NCBI GenBank assembly: GCA_018401455.1
Contig: JAGYKU010000026.1
Location: 1 to 36,147, forward strand
Direction of reading: 5' to 3'
From: Flavobacteriales bacterium
GTDB taxonomy: Bacteria > Bacteroidota > Bacteroidia > Flavobacteriales_D > Parvicellaceae
DNA: 36,147 bases
The notes beneath the pieces are model-generated. The model made no database searches and was not told where the DNA came from. It saw nothing but the letters and a program-made list of their open reading frames with translations. Position numbers and translations under genes: made by a program. Positions 28,234 to 36,147 of this stretch are shown one piece after another (within the stretch, counting starts at the first letter, position 1; every line of letters starts with the position of its first letter).

Positions 28234-28421
28234 TTTGGGTATAATTATTTTTTGAGTTCACAAAACTATCAAATAATATGCAAAAATTATCATTACCCCC
28301 AATGTTTTTTAATTAAAATGAAAAATTGTTTTGACGAGTTTTTATTTTTTTATCTATCTTTAAACATTGAAAACAATCGAAAATGTAATTAATTGATTTG
28401 TTGACAATTTAAAAAATACAG

Positions 28422-29825
28422 ATGGCTTTAAAACAATTTTTTATCACATAAACTGCTTCAGAAACTATCACCACAGCAAATTCAGTTAATGAAATTGTTG
28501 CAAGTTCCTACAGTTGAATTAGAGCAAAGAATCAAACAAGAGATTGAGAGAATCCTGCTTTGGATGAAGGGGCAGAAGAAATCGACAACGATAGCAACGA
28601 ACAAGAAGACGATTGGGAAACGATTTAGGACGGATGATTCGACATCAACGATTATTTGGAGAGATACCCAGATACAAACCCACCCAGAAATCATGGGCAG
28701 ATGATGAAAGAGCCATTCCTCTTCTGGGGGAAGTTCTTTCAAGAATTGCTGAAGCACAAATTGCTACAGAGTTCAATGATAAATGCGAGAAATTGTAATG
28801 ACCATCATTGGAAATTTGGATGAGTCGGGATACTTGAGAAGAGATTTAGAAAACATTATAGATGATTTGGCATTTTCTCAAAACTTAATTGCTACTAAGA
28901 GGAAGAAATGGAAGAGCCTTTATTGTTCAAGATTTAGAACCCTGGTGTGGGAGCAAGATCTTTGGGAAGAGTGTCTTTTATTACAATTACAAAGAAAGGA
29001 AGTAACAGTAGAAATCTTAACTGCTCAGGCTATTTTAGAGAATTGTTTTGATGAATTTAGCAAAAACATTATTCCAAAATTCTTAAAAATTAGGACATTG
29101 AAGAAGAGTACTTAAAAAGTGCCATTGCAGAAATCGTAAATTAAATCCCAAACCAGGAGGCAGCATTAGAAACTAACAGGGTAATGCAACAAATCATTCC
29201 TTGATTTTATTATCAAAGAAGATAATGGAAAATTGGATTTATCTTTGAACTTAGAAACGCTCCACAATTGAAAGTGAGTAGAGAATATGCAGAAATGCTA
29301 AAAACATACAGTGATAGCAAAAATCTCAGTCGGATAAAGAAGCCGTACTTTTGTGAAGCAAAAAATAGACTCTGCCAAATGGTTTATTGATGCCATAAAA
29401 CAGCGTCAACACACACTTTTACTTACTATGAATGCCATTATGGAGTATCAAAAAGAGTTTTTGACTGGAGATGACACCAATCTCAAACCGATGATTTTGA
29501 AAGATATTGGGGATATTGTAGAAATGGATATTAGACTGTTTCAAGAGTAGCCAGCAAATATGTAGAAACTCCTTATGGAATTTATCTTTAAAAATATTTT
29601 TCAGCGAGATCACTTTCAACGGATAGTGGTGAAGAAGTTTCTACAAGAGAGGTGAAGAAAATTCTTCAAGATGCAATAGGATGTAGAAGACAAAGAAAAA
29701 CCATTGACAGACGAAAATTGATGGAAGTGCTCAAAGAAAAAGGGTACAATATTGCAAGAAGAACGGTGGCAAAATATAGAGAACAATTAGATATTCCAGT
29801 AGCGAGATTAAGAAAAGAAATATAA
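28422..29825 (+). pseudogene. rpoN: RNA polymerase sigma-54 factor RpoN, frame broken many times
   Basis: Sigma-54 directs activator-dependent transcription from -24/-12 promoters. Pieces in order: MALKQF (28422), then LQKLSPQQIQLMKLLQVPTV (region I, activator contact), and VELEQRIKQEIE followed by the acidic region II (DEGAEEIDNDSNEQEDDW). Next are YLERYPDTNPPRNHG, WADDERAIPL, SAIAEIVKLNPKPGG, and REYAEMLKTYSDSKN with WFIDAIKQRQHTLLLTMNAI (core-binding region). TDSGEEVSTREVKKILQDAI and LMEVLKEKGYNIARRTVAKY follow; the latter ends in the RpoN box (ARRTVAKYR), which is intact. The end is REQLDIPVARLRKEI with TAA 29823-29825. Frame changes are mainly one-base indels, several in T or A runs. Either lost, or intact in reality and misread here. 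Confidence 0.8.
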
Positions 29826-29844
29826 TAAAGGAAGCAAAATTGTT

Positions 29845-30482
29845 ATGACGTATTTTACAAAAGCCATTTCTATCATTTTTTCACCCTATATTTATTCCGG
29901 ATGTATGCTTTTTTGATGTATTTGCAAATCGAACATTTTGCATATACAATCTTCAACTCAACAGATGCTGGTTTTTGGTTTATTTTTACCGTAATTTTTG
30001 TATTCACTTGTTTATTGCCATTACTAAGTTTGAATATGATGCGATATTCCACATGGTGAGTGATTGGGAAGTGAGTAATCATAAAGAAAGAGTGCCTTGT
30101 TGATTGCAAGTTCTGTTTTTTGTCCTGTTTATATTATTTGTTTTCTTATTTAGAAATCCAAACTGGAAATATTTTTGAAAATTTCTACGCAGTGCTTATG
30201 GGAGGAATTGTACTGGTTTATAAGCGCCATCATTAGTCATTTCTGAAAATGTTTCATGCTATGATGATTTCTGACTTGTTGGAGCAATGATTGGTTTGAC
30301 ATCTACTATGAACCCGATACTAAACAAACCCGAAATGGTTTACAATTCCATTTTATTAATCATAGTAGGCATTGTTGCTTTTTCTAGATTACACCAAAAA
30401 GCGCAAATAATATACTTCAAGTAATGGCAGGAATGACCATAGGTTTTGGGGTACGTTTTTGGTAGTGAATAAAGGATGGTGA
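29845..30482 (+). pseudogene. PAP2-like integral membrane protein, frame broken
   Basis: Starts 19 bases after rpoN with ATG (TYFTKAISIIFSP). Hydrophobic segments follow in shifting frames: FAYTIFNSTDAGFWFIFTVI then FVFTCLLPLLSLNMMRYSTW, next WEVSNHKERVPLLIAS. Near the end are LQVMAGMTIGFGV and, after one more shift, a stop at 30480. The layout (short loop with an acidic/His/Lys/Arg cluster after two helices, and a final AGMTIGFGV segment where PAP2 relatives have the AG..GF motif) suggests a PAP2-phosphatase-like membrane protein of Bacteroidota. The catalytic residues cannot be checked through the breaks. Likely in one transcript with rpoN; a strong terminator follows. Confidence 0.45.
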
Positions 30483-30510
30483 ATTTTTAGTCCTTGATAT
30501 TTGAATAAAA

Positions 30511-30548
30511 AAAAAGCCGTATCAAAATTAATTTTGATACGGCTTTTT
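30511..30548. terminator. Bidirectional terminator, 38-bp perfect inverted repeat
   Basis: The 19-base left arm AAAAAGCCGTATCAAAATT (30511-30529) is followed directly by its exact reverse complement (30530-30548). A runs on the left and T runs on the right provide U tracts in both directions. It sits between the plus-strand rpoN/PAP2-like pair and the minus-strand broken gene ending near 30567, so it ends both converging transcripts. Confidence 0.9.
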
Positions 30549-30566
30549 CTGGGGGTATAATAGATT

Positions 30567-31853
30567 TTACTTATTAAATTGAAAGTGGAAAAGATAAAGT
30601 CTTTAAACTTAGATCCTCTTCGTTCAATTCTTCTTTTACCATCTTTTGAAAAAAAGAACCTGAGAACAGCCTTCCATCAACGATTCGATAAATACTATTA
30701 ATTTTTGTGTTTTGCCTTCATCCTCTTTTCAGTGTCATACTTTCTGGCTGAAGAATTACTTATACATTGATCTTCATGATACAAACCAATTCCAATACTT
30801 CAACAGTTAAGTTACCAAGTTTTTGTCTGCCAATTTAAACTGATTCAGAATCAGCAATAAACTTATTGTATTTATCATTGGCTCCATTTTGTTTTGTGAA
30901 TTGTCTCCAATAGATTTAAGAGTTCCCAATGCTTTACCTCCAGAACCTTCACTTTTTCCAGCGTCTAGCATATATGGTCTATGATTCCTTGACTAATTTT
31001 TCCAGTTTCACCTTTGCCCTTCCAATTTCACACTTGCTTCATTAAAACAAGAAGATTTAAGAAGTGATTTCTTAACATTCAGTTTGATTTCTTTACCATA
31101 TCTTCAGTTGATGCAGTTTTGGAAGCCTTGGAGCAGCGCCATTCATATCAAAAATTTCTTGTTTAATTTCGCCACTTTTAATTTCATAGATTGAAATAGC
31201 GTTTTAGAGTAGTTTTCTTTTGAACCATACTCATAGATAATTTAAGTCTCCATCTTCTGAGGTATAATTATAGTTAAAAGCCTTGCCTGTATTGTATTTT
31301 TTATACGTTAACAAACCATTTTCGGTTGTATATGTTGGCTCTGGTTCCAAGGTTAATTTTATTTTCTGAAAGAAATTTTTTCATAGATATATTTTTGGAA
31401 ACAAAACTCATCATTCACCCAATGCATACTCTTCTTGTTTTCTTCCCATTATTTTTACAGCAACAGTTTGATATCTAATAGTTCTGGTTTTTATGACCTA
31501 AACTAAAAGTAGTTTAAAATCCACATCCATATCCACTCTAAAAAGAGAAGTAAAATCACTTTTTGTCGATCCAGACTTAATAACATACTTTACTTTTTTG
31601 TCGCCGACATTTTTTACATAATATTGTAATAAAATCTAATGAATAGTAATCATTTAACTCCTTACTTTTGTGTCGATTTACAGCAACAATATCGTACTTT
31701 GTATAACTGGTGGTAAAACTGATGTAAACCTAAACGGTTTTTATAGATGCATTCAGTTCTTTTCACTTCTTTAGTGAAATTGTCAGTTATTTCTTGTGTA
31801 AAAGCCTATTGTAGATATTAAAATCCTGTAGCTAGTAAAATTAGTTTTTTCAT
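30567..31853 (-). pseudogene. Broken gene for an exported protein of unknown family
   Basis: ATG at 31853 starts a signal-peptide-like MKKLILLATGF, soon frameshifted; TQEITDNFTKEVKRTECI follows. Readable pieces in shifting frames are VYISFTTSYTKYDIVAVNRH, SKELNDYYSLDFITI, YVKNVGDKKVKYVIKSGSTK, SDFTSLFRVDMDVDFKLLLV, AISIYEIKSGEIKQEIFDMN (about 31200-31141) and KALGTLKSIGD (about 30935-30900). It would be a ~420-residue periplasmic or outer-membrane-associated protein. I do not recognise a family. It begins one base after the end of the small lipoprotein gene upstream, so the two were probably one operon. Frame changes are frequent and mostly single-base. Confidence 0.45.
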
Positions 31854-31854
31854 T

Positions 31855-32151
31855 TTATTTTGTGTTTTTAAATTTAGTTATTTCAATATTATTTACAGTT
31901 TTTACCCACATTTCGTAAAATTGGGCATCAACGACAACTTCTGTGTGAAATTTATGACACTCATCATGCTTATCTTTGTAGGCTTTATCGTTTTCATTTG
32001 GGAAGTATTCTCCCTCTCCAGATTCCTAATTGTGCTGCTTTTTCTCCAATTTCATTATAAAGTTTTTACATTCACAAAAACCTTGGCTTGATGGTCTTCC
32101 GCAAGAAATCATTAATGCAGCGATTCCTATGACAATTGTTAGTTTTTTCAT
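31855..32151 (-). pseudogene. Small lipoprotein, frameshifted
   Basis: From ATG 32151: MKKLTIVIGIAALMISCGRP, a clear type II signal with the lipidation Cys at residue 17. The mature part, FCECKNFIMKLEKK, breaks at about 32035. After the frame change ESGEGEYFPNENDKAYKD and KHDECHKFHTEVVVDAQFYE run to the stop at 31855. About 98 residues, several Cys and His, function unknown. It directly precedes the next minus-strand broken gene. Confidence 0.5.
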
Positions 32152-32634
32152 ATTATTAGATTTTTTATTTATTTTGAGTTGATAATTGTTTACTTATTAA
32201 TTGTATTCTATTTTTTAACGTTTTCCTTTTCTGAGAATATGAATGAGCTCATGCGTTTTTATGGTATTGATAGAGAACAAAATAATTCCTCAGAAATTCG
32301 TTATTGATTTTCCTTCTAAAATTTTATCAAGGACTTGTAATTTCTTTGGTTAATTCCATAATGAAATAATTATGATGCAACTCTATAAATAATGGATTGG
32401 CATTTGTCATTCAAAAGGATGATTTTGAAAAAACAGTATCGAAACTAAAATATTAGTTGCTGTTTTTTAGGGTTTTTAACATAAAGAAGGTTCTTTCTAT
32501 ATTTTTTCAGGGAAATTATTTTATATAAATTACCCCCAAATTCTATTTGAACTCTACCAAATTCTAGTTCTTGATTGTGATATTCTATAGGATTTTATAA
32601 TTATGTATTTATAAAAACTTAAAAAATTGACATT
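32152..32634. other. Interval of 483 bp without a recognisable gene
   Basis: Very AT-rich. Short plus-strand pieces (MNELMRFYGIDREQNNSSE near 32238; GLAFVIQKDDFEKTVSKLKY near 32395-32454) look protein-like but are too short to assign and may be a remnant of another broken gene. The promoter of the lipoprotein at 32635 must lie here, but no clear TAnnTTTG box was found. Confidence 0.35.
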
Positions 32635-33144
32635 ATGAAAAAGAAAAATTGGATACTACTTGTAGTTTTAATGAGCGCATTATTTGTTTCTTGCAAAAAA
32701 GAAGAAGATAAAGAACCAGATCCAGTACCTGTTGAAACATATAGTTTAACAGCCAAGTTAGATGGAAGTGATTTTAAAAGTAAGGCAACGATTGTTTTAG
32801 ACGATGGAATATTATATCTAGAAGCGGAAAACAGTTTGTCTATGAATAATACACTTCAAATTATGGTTGATATTGATTCTATTGTGGAGAATAAAACCTA
32901 TATGCTTGGTGACTTTTCAGAATTAGCTTTCAATAGTGGGACTTATGCTTATGCTACATTTACGGCTTCTACAGCAGACTATTACACAACAGATAATACA
33001 AACCCTTCGTCTGACAATCTGACCATTACTAAATTTGATACGATTAGTAAAACGATTTCTGGAACATTCAATTTTCAAGTAAGTGATGGAAGTTCTGGAT
33101 TAAGACAATTTCAAAATGGTGAATTCACTGATTTGAAATGGTAA
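32635..33144 (+). CDS. Lipoprotein, DUF6252-like
   Basis: 169 residues from ATG 32635. A type II signal peptide (charged start, hydrophobic stretch, LFVSC) puts the lipidated Cys at residue 20, followed by an acidic/proline tether (KKEEDKEPDPVPVE). The mature domain is beta-rich, with SLTAKLDGSDFKSKATIVLD near its start and ISGTFNFQVSDGSSGL near its end. This order (a small domain beginning with a self-description of a modified field, ending G.F.F....) is seen in DUF6252-type lipoproteins of Bacteroidota. Function unknown; surface or periplasmic. The frame is intact, marking the end of the broken block. A small hairpin follows at 33261-33275. Confidence 0.7.
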   Translation: MKKKNWILLVVLMSALFVSCKKEEDKEPDPVPVETYSLTAKLDGSDFKSKATIVLDDGILYLEAENSLSMNNTLQIMVDIDSIVENKTYMLGDFSELAFNSGTYAYATFTASTADYYTTDNTNPSSDNLTITKFDTISKTISGTFNFQVSDGSSGLRQFQNGEFTDLKW

Positions 33145-33260
33145 TAATAAATTAGTTTGAATAAAACCTTTAATAATAATTTCTTCACATTTATTATCTT
33201 CAAATACTTGCCAAAAATTAATCTGCAAAATAATAAAAATCAAAAAAGTTAGTAAAATTG

Positions 33261-33275
33261 ACCGTTTGATACGGT
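33261..33275 (+). terminator. Weak stem-loop after the lipoprotein gene
   Basis: ACCGT and ACGGT pair around TTGAT, 117 bases after the stop; outer AAAATT and AATTTT may extend the stem past an internal loop. No long U tract follows, so this is tentative. Confidence 0.25.
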
Positions 33276-33384
33276 GAATGCTAATTTTATAGTAATTTTA
33301 ACATTTAATAAATAACTTCTCACTTTTAAAGTTCAAATACTTTATGAGATTTGATTGGTTCAAACTCTTGTTAAACAAATTACA

Positions 33385-34806
33385 ATGAAAATATTACTAA
33401 CTGGAGTTACCGGATACATTGCTCAAAGATTATTACCTGTATTGCTAGAAAAAGATTTTGAGGTAGTTTGTTGTGTAAGAGATAAAAATAGGTTTAACAT
33501 AAAAAACTACGAGACAACAAAACTTTCTGTAATCGAAGTTGATTTTTTGAAAGCAGAAAGTCTTAAGAAAATTCCAAAAGATATTGATGTTGCATTTTAT
33601 CTTATACATTCAATGTCAACACAAGAAGGAGATTTTGGCAACATGGAAGAAGTTTGTGCCAACAATTTTAAAGAGTGTATTGATCAAACAAATGCAAAAC
33701 AAGTCATCTATCTTAGTGGCATCAGCAATACCGAAAAGTTGTCCAAACATTTATCTTCTAGAAAAAATGTGGAAACAATATTATCCGAATCTAGTTTTGC
33801 GCTTACAACATTAAAAGCAGGAATAATCGTTGGTTCGGGAAGTGCTTCTTTCGAAATTATTAGAGATTTGGTAGAGAAATTACCTTTTATGATTACACCG
33901 CTTTGGTTAAAAACCAAATGTCAACCAATTGCGATTAGAAATGTAGTAGAATTTTTAATTGGTGTAATTGACAAAGAGGAAACCTTCAACAATAGTTATG
34001 ATATTGGTGGACCAGATATTTTAACTTACAAAGAAATGCTTTTGCGATTTGCTAAAATAAGAGGTTTGAAAAGAAGGATTTTAATTGTTCCAGTGATGAC
34101 TCCAAGAATCTCTTCATATTGGTTGTATTTTGTTACTGCTACATCTTATGCTTTGGCAAAAAACTTAGTAAACAGTATGAAAATCGAAGTCGTTTGTAAA
34201 CCCAATTCATTGGCAGCAGCTCTTCATATTGACCCAATTGATTATGATACCTCCATAAAACTCGCTTTTGATAAAATTGAACAAAACCAAGTCCTTTCAA
34301 GTTGGAAAGATGCACAAACGAGCACACTTTTGAATGATGGTATTTCAAAATTTATAGAAGTGCCTACCAATGGCTGTTTTAAGGATGTTCGAACACGAAA
34401 ACTTAAAGAAAATAATACCGCACTAAATAAAATTTGGGCAATAGGAGGCAAAACAGGATGGTATTATGGGAATTGGCTATGGGAAATAAGAGGTATTTTA
34501 GACCAAATTGTGGGCGGAGTGGGAATGCGAAGAGGAAGAAAAAATGACACCGAATTATTCACAGGTGATGCGTTAGATTTTTGGCGCGTGATGGTAGCAA
34601 GTAAAGAGGAAAAAAGATTGTTGTTGTATGCCGAAATGAAATTACCTGGAGAGGCTTGGCTCGAATTCAAAATTGATGAAAATAATGTGCTAACGCAAAC
34701 CGCTACTTTTCGACCACTAGGTCTGTTTGGAAGGCTCTATTGGTATGCAGTACTTCCTTTTCACGGTTTCATTTTTAAAGGAATGATTAATAAAATAAGT
34801 TTGTAA
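33385..34806 (+). CDS. SDR-type NAD(P)-binding protein with DUF2867 C-terminal domain
   Basis: 473 residues from ATG 33385; the open frame extends to 33355 but the conserved Rossmann start MKILLTGVTGYI begins here. The N-terminal half (1-~290) is an extended SDR/NmrA-like Rossmann domain: GVTGYIAQ (third Gly of the GxxGxxG motif replaced by Ala), acidic VEDFL-like strand end at IEVDFLKAES, then AFYLIHSM and YLSGISN, where the Tyr-Lys catalytic pair of true reductases is not evident. The C-terminal ~150 residues (IWAIGGKTGWYYGNWLWEIR, GDALDFWRV, PGEAWLEFKI, LFGRLYWYAVLPFHGFIF) match the DUF2867 module usually fused to such domains. Substrate unknown. The porin gene follows 19 bases downstream and may be cotranscribed. 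Confidence 0.85.
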   Translation: MKILLTGVTGYIAQRLLPVLLEKDFEVVCCVRDKNRFNIKNYETTKLSVIEVDFLKAESLKKIPKDIDVAFYLIHSMSTQEGDFGNMEEVCANNFKECIDQTNAKQVIYLSGISNTEKLSKHLSSRKNVETILSESSFALTTLKAGIIVGSGSASFEIIRDLVEKLPFMITPLWLKTKCQPIAIRNVVEFLIGVIDKEETFNNSYDIGGPDILTYKEMLLRFAKIRGLKRRILIVPVMTPRISSYWLYFVTATSYALAKNLVNSMKIEVVCKPNSLAAALHIDPIDYDTSIKLAFDKIEQNQVLSSWKDAQTSTLLNDGISKFIEVPTNGCFKDVRTRKLKENNTALNKIWAIGGKTGWYYGNWLWEIRGILDQIVGGVGMRRGRKNDTELFTGDALDFWRVMVASKEEKRLLLYAEMKLPGEAWLEFKIDENNVLTQTATFRPLGLFGRLYWYAVLPFHGFIFKGMINKISL

Positions 34807-34825
34807 TGAAAATTATTTGTAAAAT

Positions 34826-35929
34826 ATGAGTGCCAAAAAATCTTTAACTTTTACTTTCATACTATTGAGTAATTTACTTTTTGCTCAAAACGATAGCCTT
34901 TGGAATCAAAAACCGAAATTTAATATCTCTGGATTCTTAGATGTTTTTTATACTTATGATTTCAATCAACCAGAGGGAAATTTTAGACAGCCATTCTTAT
35001 ACAATCACAACAGACACAATGAATTTAATTTAAATTTGGGACTGGTGAAATTCAGTGTCGAACACTCCAAATATAGAGCGAATTTAGCGATACAAACTGG
35101 AACTTATGCCAATGATAATTATGTCGATGAACCGGGTCTTCTTAAGAATATTTTTGAAGCAAATGTTGGGTTAGCGCTTAATAAAAAAAACAATCTTTGG
35201 TTGGATGCAGGAGTATTTCCATCTCATATTGGCTTTGAAAGTGCTATATCTATAGATAATATGACGCTTACCAGGTCTTTGTTGGCAGAAAACTCACCTT
35301 ATTTTTTGTCAGGAACAAAACTCACCTTCAATACAAACGAAAAATGGGAAATAGCAGGTTTGGTTGTAAATGGATGGCAAAGAATTCAAAGACTTGAAGG
35401 AAATTCTATGCTTTCTGGAGGAACACAAGTCAGTTTTTCGCCAAATGAAAACGTAAGTTTGAATTGGAGCACTTTTGTTGGAACAGATGATCCAGATACT
35501 ACAAGAAGAATGAGGTATTTCAATAATTTTTATGGGCAGTTTCAAGTTTCTGAAAGATTTAGTTTTATTGCAGGTTTTGATATTGGAATTCAACAAACAT
35601 TGAAAGGAAGTACAAATTTCGACACTTGGTTGAGTCCTGTTTTGATTACCCAATTTTCAATTAATGAAAAATGGAAAACTGCCATTAGAGCAGAATATTA
35701 TCAAGACGAAAAAGGGGTTATTATCCATACAGGAACAATAAATGGTTTTCAAACTTCAGGAGTTTCATTAAATTTTGACTACAATCCTACTTCAAATATA
35801 GTTTTCAGAATTGAAGGCAGATGGTTTAATAGTCTTGATCCTATTTTTGAAAAGAACATTTCGTTTTCAAACAACAATTTTTTTGTTGCAACCTCAATTG
35901 CAATTATGTTTAATGACGATAACAAATAA
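34826..35929 (+). CDS. Outer-membrane beta-barrel porin, BBP2-like
   Basis: 367 residues from ATG 34826. A signal peptide (about 1-21, ending LLFAQ) is followed by a chain of alternating beta strands with aromatic residues at the ends. KFNISGFLDVFYTYDFNQP opens the barrel, as in putative beta-barrel porin-2 (BBP2) proteins. FNLNLGLVKFSVEH and WLDAGVFPSHIGFES follow, then GTKLTFNTNEKWEIAGLVVN. The last strand is NNFFVATSIAIMFN, ending near a polar C-terminus. Expected place: outer membrane, passive uptake of small solutes; the substrate cannot be read from sequence. It follows the SDR/DUF2867 gene by 19 bases. No T9SS C-terminal domain is seen. Confidence 0.82.
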   Translation: MSAKKSLTFTFILLSNLLFAQNDSLWNQKPKFNISGFLDVFYTYDFNQPEGNFRQPFLYNHNRHNEFNLNLGLVKFSVEHSKYRANLAIQTGTYANDNYVDEPGLLKNIFEANVGLALNKKNNLWLDAGVFPSHIGFESAISIDNMTLTRSLLAENSPYFLSGTKLTFNTNEKWEIAGLVVNGWQRIQRLEGNSMLSGGTQVSFSPNENVSLNWSTFVGTDDPDTTRRMRYFNNFYGQFQVSERFSFIAGFDIGIQQTLKGSTNFDTWLSPVLITQFSINEKWKTAIRAEYYQDEKGVIIHTGTINGFQTSGVSLNFDYNPTSNIVFRIEGRWFNSLDPIFEKNISFSNNNFFVATSIAIMFNDDNK

Positions 35930-36033
35930 CCTCATTTTACCTTTTACACTTGGTGATGTTTAAACATTATTAATTCTATTGATTCATGTCCTGTAACAAC
36001 ACTTAATTTTACATCTTAAATAATTGTGTCGAG

Positions 36034-36147
36034 TTGAAAAAGGTAATTGTAATCGTTTTATTGGGTGTTTGTGCTTTTTTGTGTTTTTGGATTTATGGTA
36101 TGCTTGAGCAAAAAGCATATCAAACCAAAAGCCCATTTGAAGTGGTG
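36034..36147 (+). CDS. Start of an exported or membrane-anchored protein, cut by the window end
   Basis: From TTG 36034 the frame reads MKKVIVIVLLGVCAFLCFWI followed by YGMLEQKAYQTKSPFEVV and is open to the last base. One N-terminal hydrophobic helix then a polar stretch is the usual start of RND/ABC efflux periplasmic adaptor (HlyD-like) proteins, where a phrase such as 'K-PF--V' leads into the first strand. Only 38 residues are visible, so this identity is a guess. Confidence 0.4.
   Translation, partial: MKKVIVIVLLGVCAFLCFWIYGMLEQKAYQTKSPFEVV

Noticed and set aside
29873..30109. A 78-codon minus-strand gene
   Set aside because: Antisense to the PAP2-like membrane protein, whose hydrophobic helices make better sense.
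32238..32460. A gene remnant between the two lipoprotein genes
   Set aside because: Only two short protein-like pieces; not enough to claim a gene.

Overview
The window is AT-rich bacterial DNA from the phylum Bacteroidota, most likely a flavobacterium-like lineage. Supporting signs are promoters with the Bacteroidota -7 motif TAnnTTTG, many lipoproteins with a short signal and Cys, families typical of the phylum (DUF2723 membrane protein, DUF6252-like lipoprotein, a ~630-residue PurF-like amidophosphoribosyltransferase, fused RibBA), and frequent non-ATG starts. No tRNA, rRNA, CRISPR array or insertion sequence was seen.

Layout. 1-3861: the 3' part of recN, a broken minus-strand gene for a sulfatase-fold phosphoethanolamine-transferase-like membrane protein with a FAM151/GDPD-like C-terminal domain, then a second diverged copy of the last 105 bp of recN. 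3875-6310: hemW and a divergent LolC/E-like permease. 6410-10744: minus-strand genes for a SPOR-like exported protein, a PurF-like enzyme and an arginase-fold protein. 10914-11288: a tandem array of palindromic repeats in the divergent region before the odhA-odhB (2-oxoglutarate dehydrogenase E1-E2) operon, which has a clear promoter and a 16-bp perfect palindrome at the expected transcription start. 15522-16697: a TPR lipoprotein gene with two frameshifts. 16701-20208: three minus-strand genes that together carry four DsbD alpha-like domains, including a DsbD with one alpha domain at each end. 20334-26756: polysaccharide deacetylase, a DUF2723 gene broken in the middle, and ribBA. 26960-32151: a run of broken genes (unidentified, OmpH/Skp-like, rpoN sigma-54, a PAP2-like membrane protein, two unidentified exported proteins). 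32635-36147: intact genes again: a lipoprotein, an SDR/DUF2867 protein, a BBP2-type porin, and the start of an exported or membrane-anchored protein.

Main interpretive point. The broken genes lie in blocks (about 1388-3756, 16150-16350, 22260-22680, 26960-32151) between long stretches with no frameshift at all. Within the blocks the reading frame jumps every 30-100 bases, mostly by one base and often in homopolymers, while conserved motifs remain and nonsense substitutions are few. This fits uncorrected long-read indels in patched parts of an assembly at least as well as real gene decay. The diverged recN tail sits exactly at the edge of one such block, so it may be an assembly or strain-mixture junction. 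If the sequence is correct, the organism has lost sigma-54 and several envelope genes and carries a recombination scar at recN.

How the genes work together. RecN acts in double-strand break repair. HemW inserts or traffics heme, and DsbD with its satellite alpha domains supplies periplasmic reductant, possibly for cytochrome c maturation or extracytoplasmic thiol proteins. OdhA-OdhB run the TCA-cycle 2-oxoglutarate step. PurF-like and RibBA feed purine and flavin synthesis. Most remaining genes are envelope proteins (permease, SPOR-like, DUF2723, deacetylase, porin, lipoproteins).
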